Assembly: GCF_036388275.1 (NCBI RefSeq)
Contig: NZ_DASVSF010000061.1
Location: 49,847-113,846, forward strand
Direction: 5' to 3'
Length of the DNA: 64,000 bases
DNA from: Longimicrobium sp.
Lineage (GTDB): Bacteria; Gemmatimonadota; Gemmatimonadetes; Longimicrobiales; Longimicrobiaceae
In this document: piece after piece, positions 40,908 through 48,714 of the stretch
Layout of the letters: the number at the start of each line of letters is the position of its first letter
Position numbering within the stretch: position 1 is the first letter of the stretch
The notes under the pieces: model-generated
Database searches by the model: none
Told to the model about the DNA's origin: nothing
The model's input: only the letters and a program-made list of their open reading frames with translations
Position numbers and translations under genes: made by a program

Positions 40908-43397
40908 ATGCAGAGATTCCTGTTAGCCGTCCTTACCTGCTCGCTCCTGAGCGGCGGCGGCCCGCTCCTGGCCCAGACACCCCCCCAGCGCCCGCCCCAG
41001 CAGGGCGGTGCACCCCAGCCCCCCGCCGCCGGCCCCGGAGAAGTCCGCGGCACGGTGGTGGATGCTGGCACCAGCGCCGCCGTGGCCTCGGCCAGCGTGG
41101 CGGTGCGCAGGGCGGCCGACTCCACGCTCGTCGCCGGCGCCATCGCGCGTCCGGACGGGTCGTTCCGCATCGACGGGCTGCGCCCGGGCAACTACGTGCT
41201 CCGGGTGAGCATGATGGGGTACGCTCCCCAGACCTCCACCTTTTCGGTCACGCCCGCCGCGCCGCGGGCCAACGCGGGAAGCATCCGCCTGCCACGCGCC
41301 GCCGTGATGCTCGACGCCATCGAGGTAACGGGGCAGGCCCAGGCCGTCACCATCGCGCCGGACCGCAACGCCTACCGCGTGCGAGACGTGGCCCCCGCGG
41401 CCACCAGCGCCAGCGAGGTGCTGGAGTCGGTGCCCTCGGTGCAGGTGGATTCGGATGGCAAGGTGAGCCTGCGCGGGAACGAGGGCGTGGTGGTGCAGAT
41501 CAACGGCCGCCCCGCGCCCATCAGCGGCGCGCAGCTGGCCGCCTATCTGAAGCAGCTTCCCGCCAACACGCTGGAGCGGGTGGAGGTGATCGCCAATCCG
41601 TCGGCCCGGTACGATCCCGAGGGGATGGCCGGCATCATCAACATCGTCCTCAAGCAGGGCGTGGACCTCGGCGTCAGCGGCGGCCTTCAGCTGGCGGCGT
41701 CCACGGCGGACCGCTACGCAGGGTCGGGCAACGTGGGGTATCAGGCCGGTGCCGTCACCTTCTTCGGCAGCTACGGCTACAGCACCGACGACCGCACCGT
41801 GGGCGGCATCAACGACCGCACGCGGCTGTCCGGCGGGACTCCGCTCTCCTTTACGGAGCAGGACATCACCGGCGGCAACGGAAACGCCGGCCACAACCTG
41901 AACGCCACCCTGGACTACCGGCTGAACTCGCGTGACGTGGTTTCCAACGCGGTCGCCCTGAACCTGCGCAACTCCAACGAAAACGCGCTGAGCGCCTACG
42001 GCGTGTTCAACGGCTCGCGGCTACTGCTCGACGAGTACCAGCGGGTGCGCGACACGCAGACCGACGCCTTCATGGCGGACTACACCCTGGCCTTCAAGCG
42101 CACGTACCAGCCGCAGCGGCACGAGTTCTCGGCCGAGGTGCGCGCCAATCGCCTGGCCGACGAGGACCGCGTGGATCTCTGGCGCCAGACGGCCCCCGGC
42201 CTGGGCTTGAGGGACGCGGAGCAGAACGTCACCGCGCTGACGATGTACCAGTTCACCGCGCAGGCCGACTACACGCGGTCGTTCGGGCAGCGCACGAAGC
42301 TGGAGACGGGGTACAAGGGCACCTCGCGCCTGCTGGACCGTGACTTCGACGTGCGCGAAGACCCGCTGGGCACCGGGGTGTGGGCACCCAGCGAACTGAG
42401 CAACGCGCTGGAGTTCGACGAGACCGTGAACGCCATCTACGGCGTGTACAGCCACGGCATCGGCAAGCTGGAGCTGCAGGGCGGGCTGCGGGCGGAGTAC
42501 GCCAGCCGCGACTTCTCGCTGGCCAACTCCGGGGAAAGCTTTCCGTACGACTACACCAGCTTCTTTCCGAGCGGGCTGGTGAGCTACAAGGTGAGCGACA
42601 ACACGCAGACCAAGCTCAGCTACTCGCGCCGCATCAACCGGCCCGGCAGCGGGCAGCTGAACCCGTTCCCCACGTTCTTCGACATCCAGAACGTTTTCGT
42701 GGGCAACCCCCGGTTGAACCCGGAGTACACCGACGCCCTGGAGCTGAGCCTTCAGCACTCGGGCGCGCTGGGATCGCTTCAGTTCTCGCCCTTCTACCGC
42801 CGCACCACCGACATCATCCGCGCCGTCGTGGACACGGACGACGTGGTGAACGGGCGCGAGGTGACCTCGGTGAGCTTCAAGAACCTGGACACGGGAACCT
42901 CCTGGGGCACGGACCTGAACGGATCGCTGCGCCTGGGCCAGACGTTCAACGGCCTGGCGTCGTTCAACGTCTTCAAGATGGTCACGTCGGGCACCGGCGG
43001 TGAGTCGAGCCTGGCTACCGACGCGGTGACGTGGATGGCGAAGTTCAACGGCACCTACAACTTCACGCCCCGCACCTCGTTCACGGCGCAGTACCAGTAC
43101 CGCGCTCCCATGCAGATCGAGGGCGGCCGCTTCGCCGCCATGCAGATGGCCAACCTGTCCGTCCGGCAGAAGCTGTACGGCGAGAAGATGAACCTGACGC
43201 TGCGCGTGTCGGACCCGTTCAACACGATGCGCTTCCGCATCCAGGCGGGTGACGACAACATCATCCAGCTCACCGAGCGGACGCAGACCTCGCGCGCGCT
43301 GCACCTGACGCTGCAGTACACGTTCGGCCGGCCGCCGCGCGTGCGGCAGACCCCGCAGCAGCAGGACAGCGGCGGCACCCCGTTCGGCGGCCTCTGA
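40908..43397 (+). CDS. TonB-dependent receptor-like outer-membrane beta-barrel protein
   Basis: 829 residues. Signal peptide ending LLAQ, a Pro/Gln-rich linker, a carboxypeptidase-regulatory-like domain (EVRGTVVDAGTSAAVASASVAV, RPDGSFRIDGLRPGNYVLRVSMMGY), a plug (VLESVPSVQVDSDGKVSLRGNEGVVVQINGRP, LERVEVIANPSARYDPEGMAGIINIVLKQG) and a long barrel with TKLSYSRRINRPGSGQLNPFP and NLDTGTSWGTDLNGS, the pattern of the OMP_b-brl_3 family common in Bacteroidota and Gemmatimonadota. There is no SusD partner, so this is a stand-alone importer or signalling receptor of unknown ligand. ATG 40908 lies 34 bases after the operator; upstream open frame is not coding. Confidence 0.9.
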   Translation: MQRFLLAVLTCSLLSGGGPLLAQTPPQRPPQQGGAPQPPAAGPGEVRGTVVDAGTSAAVASASVAVRRAADSTLVAGAIARPDGSFRIDGLRPGNYVLRVSMMGYAPQTSTFSVTPAAPRANAGSIRLPRAAVMLDAIEVTGQAQAVTIAPDRNAYRVRDVAPAATSASEVLESVPSVQVDSDGKVSLRGNEGVVVQINGRPAPISGAQLAAYLKQLPANTLERVEVIANPSARYDPEGMAGIINIVLKQGVDLGVSGGLQLAASTADRYAGSGNVGYQAGAVTFFGSYGYSTDDRTVGGINDRTRLSGGTPLSFTEQDITGGNGNAGHNLNATLDYRLNSRDVVSNAVALNLRNSNENALSAYGVFNGSRLLLDEYQRVRDTQTDAFMADYTLAFKRTYQPQRHEFSAEVRANRLADEDRVDLWRQTAPGLGLRDAEQNVTALTMYQFTAQADYTRSFGQRTKLETGYKGTSRLLDRDFDVREDPLGTGVWAPSELSNALEFDETVNAIYGVYSHGIGKLELQGGLRAEYASRDFSLANSGESFPYDYTSFFPSGLVSYKVSDNTQTKLSYSRRINRPGSGQLNPFPTFFDIQNVFVGNPRLNPEYTDALELSLQHSGALGSLQFSPFYRRTTDIIRAVVDTDDVVNGREVTSVSFKNLDTGTSWGTDLNGSLRLGQTFNGLASFNVFKMVTSGTGGESSLATDAVTWMAKFNGTYNFTPRTSFTAQYQYRAPMQIEGGRFAAMQMANLSVRQKLYGEKMNLTLRVSDPFNTMRFRIQAGDDNIIQLTERTQTSRALHLTLQYTFGRPPRVRQTPQQQDSGGTPFGGL

Positions 43398-43424
43398 TCC
43401 TGGAACGGCGGTTTCACGCAGAGG

Positions 43425-43505
43425 ACGCAGAGTAAAAAGAGAGGACGCAGAGAACCCCATTCGGTTCTCTGCGTCCTCTCCGTTATCCTCTGCGCCCTCT
43501 GCGTG
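43425..43505. repeat. Palindromic intergenic repeat, family A, copy 3
   Basis: Perfect 18-bp inverted repeat GAGAGGACGCAGAGAACC (43439-43456) / complement (43463-43480), preceded by the same GGTTTCACGCAGAGGACGCA as copy 1 and followed by CCTCTGCGCCCTCTGCGTG. Just downstream of the receptor stop. Confidence 0.85.
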
Positions 43506-43522
43506 CTGCTGTTCTGCCTGGT

Positions 43523-43711
43523 TCAGTCGTCGTGGTCGTCCCACTTGATGAACTCGAAGCCCGTGCGGCAGTGGTTGCACCAGTACTGCGCCACCGAAAG
43601 CTGCCCGCCGAACGGGTTGAGCAGCTTCGTATCCGTTCCGTCGCAGAACGGGCAGGGGGCAGACTCCGGGAGCCCGTCCACCCGGGCCGGTTCGGCGCGG
43701 GGCTCGGCCAT
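43523..43711 (-). CDS. PaaD-type zinc-ribbon protein (separate gene)
   Basis: 62 residues. It corresponds to the C-terminal half of a usual PaaD: CPFCDGTDTKLLNPFGG, then YWCNHCRTGFEFIKW, with two CxxC pairs forming a zinc ribbon. PaaD is needed for maturation of the phenylacetyl-CoA epoxidase. The ATG overlaps the paaC stop by one base (TGATG), so it is translationally coupled. The N-terminal DUF59 half is a different gene two positions upstream in the operon. Confidence 0.82.
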   Translation of the reverse strand: MAEPRAEPARVDGLPESAPCPFCDGTDTKLLNPFGGQLSVAQYWCNHCRTGFEFIKWDDHDD

Positions 43712-44559
43712 CAGTCCAGCAGCAGGGCGCGGTTCTTGTCGCCGCGGGCGCGGGCGGCCGTCACCTCGTCCAGCTCGCCACCCGTGCGGCGGGTGCGCTC
43801 GTTCCATCCAATCCAGTCGAGCGCCGTGCCGCAGGCGAAGCCCTCCGCACCGCGCGACACGTCCAGCGCCTCCGCCATCCCGATCTCCTCCAGCACCGGT
43901 CCCACCTTGGCCAGGAAGCGCTGGCGGAGCGTCGTGGGGTCGTACGCGGACAGCCCCTCGCTCGTCAGCCGCTGCGTGCCCGCGGCCGCATCGTCCCCCA
44001 GCCACTGCAGCGCCTGCGGCATGTAGCGGCAGAGCGAGCTCTGCAGCTCGGGGCGCAGCTCGTCGATCGAGGCGATCTTGCGCACCCAGCCGGTGGCGTA
44101 CTGGAAGTGAAAGCGCTCCTCGTCCAGCATCTTCTGCACGCGGTTGAGCGCCGGCGTGTAGCGGCTGTCGGCCAGCGCGCCGTACTGCGTGGCGAGCGCC
44201 GTGTCGATCAGCAGGATGCAGGCGATGAAGTCGCTCCACGATTCGAACCCGGCGTCCAGCGCGGGGTGGCTGCGGTACTCGGCGGCCGGGCGCTCGTGCT
44301 CCAGCACCTTGGGCTCGTCGCCGAAGTCGCCCAGCAGCGCATAGGTGAGGCGCGCGTGGCCCCACTCGTCCTGCGCCATGGACGACGCGGCGATTCCCGC
44401 CTCGAGCGTGGGCGCGCCCAGCATGCGCTCGCTGTAGCGCAGCCCCAAGACGCGCTTGCTGTCGGCCAGCGACAGGATCAGGTCGCGCAGCGCCTGGCGC
44501 GACTCGTCGGAGAGCTCCGATGCGGATTCGATGCGTGCTTCCGGAGAGGCGACGCTCAT
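43711..44559 (-). CDS. paaC: Phenylacetyl-CoA epoxidase subunit PaaC
   Basis: 282 residues, ferritin-like, structural partner of the catalytic PaaA. Family segments: LILSLADSKRVLGLRYSERMLGAPTLEAGIAASSMAQDEWGHARLTY, LALDAGFESWSDFI-like region, MLDEERFHFQYATGWVRK. GGAGG 8 bases before ATG 44559, which overlaps the paaB stop (ATGA). Together with PaaA and PaaB it forms the cytoplasmic multicomponent oxygenase that epoxidises phenylacetyl-CoA. Confidence 0.93.
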   Translation of the reverse strand: MSVASPEARIESASELSDESRQALRDLILSLADSKRVLGLRYSERMLGAPTLEAGIAASSMAQDEWGHARLTYALLGDFGDEPKVLEHERPAAEYRSHPALDAGFESWSDFIACILLIDTALATQYGALADSRYTPALNRVQKMLDEERFHFQYATGWVRKIASIDELRPELQSSLCRYMPQALQWLGDDAAAGTQRLTSEGLSAYDPTTLRQRFLAKVGPVLEEIGMAEALDVSRGAEGFACGTALDWIGWNERTRRTGGELDEVTAARARGDKNRALLLD

Positions 44560-44852
44560 CGGGCCTCCTTCACGGCCATCTCGTTGCCGCCATACGAGCC
44601 GGTGCCGCGCGTGTGGACGATCTCCTGTGCGCCGTCCTGTCCCATCATCGTCACGAAGGTGCTGTGCTCGGGATCTACCGGGATGATGGCGGATCGCGGG
44701 ATCACGCACATCTCTTCCCAGTTCTGCTCGTCGTATTCCTTCCACGCGTAGATGCGCGCCAGGTCGCCGTTCATGGCGTTCACGAAGCCGATGTGCCGCA
44801 GCGGCTCGCCGCGGTTCTTGCGGGCGAAGACTTCGAAGACCGGTTCGATCAC
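44556..44852 (-). CDS. paaB: Phenylacetyl-CoA epoxidase subunit PaaB
   Basis: 98 residues. Matches PaaB closely: FEVFARKNRGEPLRHIGFVNAMNGDLARIYAWKEYDEQNW-type segment with the conserved HIGFVNA, then VIPRSAIIPV. PaaB links PaaAC units in the epoxidase complex. GTG 44852 is the start; no good ribosome site, and a repeat lies just upstream. The stop overlaps the paaC ATG. Confidence 0.92.
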   Translation of the reverse strand: MIEPVFEVFARKNRGEPLRHIGFVNAMNGDLARIYAWKEYDEQNWEEMCVIPRSAIIPVDPEHSTFVTMMGQDGAQEIVHTRGTGSYGGNEMAVKEAR

Positions 44853-44877
44853 GGAAGTGCGTGAGTGCTAGTGAATG

Positions 44878-44943
44878 CTGAAGTGCCAAGTGCCAGGTAC
44901 CATGTGCCGGACCTTGGCACCTGGTACTCGGCACCTGGTACTA
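44878..44943. repeat. Direct/inverted repeat between paaD(DUF59) and paaB
   Basis: Tandem GGCACCTGGTACT units at 44916-44929 and 44930-44943, and AAGTGCC doubled at 44881-44894. The left part (CCAAGTGCCAGGTACC) is an imperfect inverted partner of the right part, so the 97-base gap inside the operon can fold into a long hairpin. It may affect the paaA-D to paaB transcript ratio. Confidence 0.6.
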
Positions 44944-44947
44944 TCCC

Positions 44948-45349
44948 CTACATCGACACGCCGAAGGTCTTCAGCGCCGCCCTGCCTTCGGGCGAAATCC
45001 GCGACTTGGTCCACGCGGGGGTCCAAGTCTCGATCACCCGTACTTCATCGACGCCCGGCTCGCGCTGCAGGCGGTCCTGGATGTCGTAGTGGATGAACGC
45101 CATGCAGGGGCAGGCCGTAGCGGTGAACGTAAGGTCCACCTCCACCGATCCGCCGTCCTGGCGCACGTCGTAGATCAGCCCCAGGTCCACCAGCGAGATG
45201 GGGATCTCGGGATCCATCACCTCGCGAAGCGCATCCCACAGCGGGCCCGTGCGCGCCTCGGGCGGAACGGGATAGGCGCGGGGCTCGTCGAGAACGGCGA
45301 CGCCGCCGTCCTCGGCCCCGAACCGGTCGGGGCTCGTGGCGCAGGCCAT
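44948..45349 (-). CDS. paaD: PaaD N-terminal (DUF59/MIP18) protein of phenylacetate operon
   Basis: 133 residues. DUF59 fold: LWDALREVMDPEIPISLVDLGLIYDVR, then VDLTFTATACPCMAFIHYDIQDRL with the Cys residues implicated in iron-sulfur transfer, and VIETWTPAWTKSRISPEGRAALKTFGV, which is specific to PaaD. The protein stops there; the zinc ribbon that normally follows is encoded by the small gene at 43523-43711. ATG 45349 overlaps the paaA stop (TGATG). Confidence 0.9.
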   Translation of the reverse strand: MACATSPDRFGAEDGGVAVLDEPRAYPVPPEARTGPLWDALREVMDPEIPISLVDLGLIYDVRQDGGSVEVDLTFTATACPCMAFIHYDIQDRLQREPGVDEVRVIETWTPAWTKSRISPEGRAALKTFGVSM

Positions 45350-46290
45350 CAGGCGGCAGCCAGCTGGGCGCGGAAGCCGCGGCCGTCCTGGATGGCCTCG
45401 ATGAACTGCTTGTTCGCTGGGCCGCGGCGCTTCCAGCGCTCGAACACGGCTTCCCAGCTGATCTGGCCCTCGCCGAACAGCCAGCGCTTCTCGTCTTCGT
45501 CGTACTGGCAGGGGAAGGCGAAGTCCAGCACGAACTTCTGCTCGTCCTCGCTCCAGTGCGCGGGTACCTTGATGCCCAGCCCCTCGCAGAGCGGCACCGT
45601 AGACTGCATCCACGTCTGCCGAAGCTCGTCGTTGGTCATCCCCTTGAGCTTGTAGTCCAGCTGGCCCGAGTGGCGCTTCATGTCGTCGGGCAGGCCGAAC
45701 CACTCCACCGCCATGGGGAACATCCAGTCCACCGCGCGCTGGATCTGCTCCTTGGCCTCGCCGCCGGCGTTGGCGAGGCGCTTCATCCACATCTCGCCGT
45801 GGCGCAGGTGGAAGGTTTCTTCCTGGTCCACCTTCACCAGAGCGCGCTTGAGCGGGCCGTACGACGTGTTCTTGAAGACGTCGCCCAGCAGCGTGATGCC
45901 CGCGCGGTCGTACAGGCCGTTGGCGACCACGAGCTCCGCCCAGTTCTCCAGCGGATGGTCGAAGCCGTACGGATGCTTGAACTCGTGCGGCTGCCGGCCG
46001 TACACCAGCTGTTCCTTGTCGAGCCCCAGGTCTTCCAGCAGGCGGTAGGCGATGTTGGCGTGTGCCAGCTCGTCCTGGATGATGGCCGTGGCGCTCACCA
46101 TCGTGTTCGTCGACGGGGCGTCCTTGGCCGCGCCGAAGTACGCCGGCGCGGAGACGAGCTCCGTGTCGGCCTGCACCATCAGCTGCACGATCAACGCTTT
46201 CCGGTAGCCCTCGGTCATCTCGTCGGGATACTCGACGATGAAGCCGTTGTGGACCTTTTCCTTCAGCTCTTCTTCGGTATAGCGGGCCAT
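45349..46290 (-). CDS. paaA: Phenylacetyl-CoA epoxidase catalytic subunit PaaA
   Basis: 313 residues, diiron ferritin-like oxygenase subunit. Iron-ligand motifs: VSATAIIQDELAHANIAYRLLEDLG (ExxH) and VDQEETFHLRHGEMWMKRL (ExxxH type). The opening RKALIVQLMVQADTELVSAPAYF is characteristic. It catalyses ring 1,2-epoxidation of phenylacetyl-CoA, the first committed step of aerobic phenylacetate breakdown. First gene of the operon; GGAG 9 bases before the ATG and a double PaaR-like operator ~105 bases upstream. The reductase PaaE is not in this cluster. Confidence 0.95.
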   Translation of the reverse strand: MARYTEEELKEKVHNGFIVEYPDEMTEGYRKALIVQLMVQADTELVSAPAYFGAAKDAPSTNTMVSATAIIQDELAHANIAYRLLEDLGLDKEQLVYGRQPHEFKHPYGFDHPLENWAELVVANGLYDRAGITLLGDVFKNTSYGPLKRALVKVDQEETFHLRHGEMWMKRLANAGGEAKEQIQRAVDWMFPMAVEWFGLPDDMKRHSGQLDYKLKGMTNDELRQTWMQSTVPLCEGLGIKVPAHWSEDEQKFVLDFAFPCQYDEDEKRWLFGEGQISWEAVFERWKRRGPANKQFIEAIQDGRGFRAQLAAA

Positions 46291-46393
46291 CCGTTCGTCT
46301 CCGTGCGGGGGCGAAGGGCTCAGTATCTCAGGGTGCGCTCACGGCGAGCGGCGGTGGGCCAGAGCCCTCCGCCGTTTCCGTGCCGCCACTCTA

Positions 46394-46420
46394 TCGAACG
46401 ATCGTTCGAACGGCCGTTCG
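46394..46420 (-). promoter_or_regulatory. Double PaaR-type operator upstream of paaA
   Basis: Two overlapping perfect palindromes: TCGAACGATCGTTCGA (46394-46409) and CGAACGGCCGTTCG (46407-46420), sharing the CGA between them. Both fit CNAACGNNCGTTNG, the site I recall for the TetR-type PaaR repressor of Thermus phenylacetate genes. Such repressors are released by phenylacetyl-CoA. The regulator gene is not in the window. Confidence 0.8.
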
Positions 46421-46480
46421 GGAAGCGGGAACGTAAGCGTGGGTGGGGGGGGGTGTCAAGCAGGGGCGTGGAACGGCGCG

Positions 46481-47398
46481 TTAGAACAGACCGAGTTCTT
46501 GCAGAGTCTTCGCGACTGCAATCACACCCGCGAACACCGCGGAGATACTTGCCACCACCCACACTTGCCGCTGAGTGAATGGACCGAACTTTACTACCCG
46601 AACAGAATGTTCTACTCGGCCTAAGTCCACCTTGCCTGTCGAGGTGACCTGACGCGCGACAAGAGCAATTTCGTGAGTCCCAGACTTCGGGAAATGACAA
46701 CTCCATTGAAAATTGATTCGCGTCGCGTCCAGTAGCTGAGACTGCATCAAATTGCCGGCAATCTCACATCCACCTGCAACGAGTTCCAATTCCAGTGCGT
46801 CAATAGCGGAAGCTAGAGCCGTTAAAGACACCGCCGCGTTATCGTGGTCAAACGATTCTCTTGCAGTAAAAGCCGGGTGCAACAGTCGAAGTTCACTATT
46901 TACAACCCTAAACTCCACTGAGATAATGCGGGAATCTTCGTAGTAAACACGTGAAGGTAGTCGTGCATGGCCTTGCAACTGCACCCACTTAGGACGGTCG
47001 GAGCCAAAGGCAAGGTGATGGCAGGCATGCAAGCAGTACAACATCTGATATTGGGAACGGCCGTATAGATAGATGCAAAAGAAAAAGAAAAGGAGCGTTA
47101 TCCAGGCAAGCAACGGTAAGCTCGCCATGAATGAACTTACAATAACGAAAAACGCGAATATGAAGAGCAGAAGCAGAAAGGGGGCCGCACGGTCAATCGA
47201 CCACTCCATTTGACGTAGCGCATCTCGAAATTTGGTGCGGAATACATCCAGGGGTTTACGTCGGTGCCAAAAGAGTACCGGTTGGGATGTACTACGGCTG
47301 AGGGTAAAATGAGTGTCTTGGGGCTTGGCTAGCCTGTTCAAGGCTATCGCCGTAACGCCTAGGAGAACCGCACCCGTGTAAACCGAGAGAGTGTGCAT
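46481..47398 (-). CDS. Hypothetical membrane protein of an AT-richer island
   Basis: 305 residues, not recognised. Hydrophobic segments at the N-terminus, at ~75-115 (FLLLLFIFAFFVIVSSFMASLPLLAWITLLFFFFCIY, two passes) and near the C-terminus (VWVVASISAVFAGVIAVA). Between them is a soluble domain (~125-265) with several short beta-like segments (ISVEFRVVNSELRLLHPAF, THEIALVARQVTS). GC content is clearly below the neighbours, a sign of transfer. It lies after the remains of an HTH gene. No ribosome site of note. Function unknown. Confidence 0.65.
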   Translation of the reverse strand: MHTLSVYTGAVLLGVTAIALNRLAKPQDTHFTLSRSTSQPVLFWHRRKPLDVFRTKFRDALRQMEWSIDRAAPFLLLLFIFAFFVIVSSFMASLPLLAWITLLFFFFCIYLYGRSQYQMLYCLHACHHLAFGSDRPKWVQLQGHARLPSRVYYEDSRIISVEFRVVNSELRLLHPAFTARESFDHDNAAVSLTALASAIDALELELVAGGCEIAGNLMQSQLLDATRINFQWSCHFPKSGTHEIALVARQVTSTGKVDLGRVEHSVRVVKFGPFTQRQVWVVASISAVFAGVIAVAKTLQELGLF

Positions 47399-47419
47399 AA
47401 TATTTCTAACAGTGGTGAG

Positions 47420-47612
47420 TCATATTCCTTTCAGGAGTTCGGCCGCAAGTCGCTCCCGCCGCCTCCGCCCGCTCGCGATTAGCAGCCGCGCCTCGTTCGG
47501 CCATGCCGGCTAGCACCGCTACCCAGCCCGCGCTCGGCTGTGGCGGCCGGTTTCGGCTCGCCAGCGATGGGCGAGGTTTAGGCTGACGCCGATCCGCCGC
47601 GACTTCATCCAT
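47420..47612 (-). pseudogene. Decayed copy of the HTH gene at 48250
   Basis: Three frames must be joined to read the homology: MDEVA, then RIGVSLNLAHRWRAETGRH in the next frame, then AGWVAVLAGMAERGAAANRERAEAA back in the first, then ERLAAELLKG. The intact gene reads MDEVAKEFGVSLNLAHRWRAETGRH...AGWEVVLADMAAQGAATNRERAEAAERLALEL. At least three frameshifts, and the first ~24 codons are missing. Confidence 0.85.
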
Positions 47613-47642
47613 TTAGTAGCCACGAAGGGACCGTTGCGCGGG

Positions 47643-48191
47643 TTAGGCCCCTGACAAGAGATCCTTTTCTGCAACGAACCACTCGACCATCTGGCGCTGA
47701 GTGATAGTTGTTTGTTCATTCCCCATGCTTCGCCGTATCTCCAGAAGGAACTTACTCAGCAGTTCGATGGTCATGCGTGCTTCCTCACGCCCAGCAGGTA
47801 GGCTACTATCGCGCGAGGAGAAATACGTCACCAATCGAACATAGGCACTTACGACGGGATCGGAGCCGATCAAGGAGAGTCGAAAGGCAAGTTGGCGATA
47901 TTCGAGTGACAGTAGCATGCGGGCCGCTACCTCGTCTTTGTTCTTGCCCCGATTTTTCGGCTCCGAATCCCAAGCTGCTTTCGTCATCAGCAGGAGTATG
48001 AACGGTTCGAGTATCCCGTGATAAACGGCGATCCGATCCTCCCTCATTTGATCCTCTAACGCGAAGCGCCGTTCTATTCTTGTGCGGAGGCGCCATCCAA
48101 GCGCCGTTAGCGCGAGGACTAAAATTGGCGTCGTGATCGCACCGATCGCGGTCAGGTAGTCGAGCCACGTTTTTTCCAAGGCAACTTGCAT
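47643..48191 (-). CDS. Hypothetical single-pass membrane protein next to the HTH regulator
   Basis: 182 residues from ATG 48191. One N-terminal membrane segment (YLTAIGAITTPILVLALTALGW), then a soluble helical domain beginning LRTRIERRFALEDQMREDRIAVYHGILEPFILLL and ending QRQMVEWFVAEKDLL. The layout (short outside part, one helix, cytoplasmic coiled helical domain) is common in accessory-island effector or sensor genes. Not recognised. It lies 58 bases after the HTH regulator gene on the same strand, and the pair probably forms an operon. Low GC compared with the flanks. Confidence 0.68.
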   Translation of the reverse strand: MQVALEKTWLDYLTAIGAITTPILVLALTALGWRLRTRIERRFALEDQMREDRIAVYHGILEPFILLLMTKAAWDSEPKNRGKNKDEVAARMLLSLEYRQLAFRLSLIGSDPVVSAYVRLVTYFSSRDSSLPAGREEARMTIELLSKFLLEIRRSMGNEQTTITQRQMVEWFVAEKDLLSGA

Positions 48192-48249
48192 CTTGTGGTA
48201 TCCAGTCCGTTGTAGAAAGCACTCTACATAGCAGCAGCTATTCGGCGCA

Positions 48250-48516
48250 TCAAACCGTACGCAGTTCCAGCGCAAGCCGCTCGGCTGCCTCAGCGCGCTC
48301 TCGATTCGTCGCCGCGCCCTGTGCAGCCATATCCGCCAGCACCACCTCCCAGCCCGCACGTGGCTTGTGGCGGCCGGTTTCAGCGCGCCAGCGATGCGCG
48401 AGGTTCAGGCTCACGCCGAACTCCTTTGCGACCTCATCCATCGAGACGCCGGTAGACTCGCGTAAACGATCAACCGCATCTCGGAATCGTGCGCGCTCAC
48501 TGGCTGCATCCATCAT
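48250..48516 (-). CDS. Small HTH transcriptional regulator
   Basis: 88 residues. HTH at ~20-48 (GVSMDEVAKEFGVSLNLAHRWRAETG), followed by a helical tail rich in Arg/Ala (NRERAEAAERLALELRTV). No ligand domain. Two tandem operator-like sites lie in its own promoter (48523-48574), consistent with autorepression. It heads a two-gene unit with the membrane protein at 47643. A broken duplicate lies at 47420-47612. Confidence 0.75.
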   Translation of the reverse strand: MMDAASERARFRDAVDRLRESTGVSMDEVAKEFGVSLNLAHRWRAETGRHKPRAGWEVVLADMAAQGAATNRERAEAAERLALELRTV

Positions 48517-48522
48517 GATTCA

Positions 48523-48574
48523 TGGTTTATGTTACACTTGACCAGCGCCTACTGGTTTAGTATATTTGTGACCA
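48523..48574 (-). promoter_or_regulatory. Two identical-layout operator sites in the HTH promoter
   Basis: Sites 48523-48544 and 48553-48574 both read TGGTTTA-N9-TGACCA on the plus strand, with interrupted dyad symmetry (TGGT/ACCA) and centres exactly 30 bases apart, about three helical turns. On the minus strand a -10-like TATACT lies inside the upstream site. The repeats end 7 bases before the HTH start codon. Confidence 0.75.
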
Positions 48575-48714
48575 GCAGGGACAAAAGAAAAGGCTGACCG
48601 TTACTCCCGCGAAGAAGACTGGCCAGCCTCACCCCGCGAACGGACCCGAAGGCCGCCCGCTACCGCAAGTGTAGCCCTGCCGGGCGGCGAGGGTCAAGAG
48701 AGACGGAGACCAGC

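Noticed and set aside
7761..43505. CRISPR array suspected from repeated GAGGACGCAGAG units
   Set aside because: Only three distant copies, palindromic arms and no regularly spaced spacers or cas genes.
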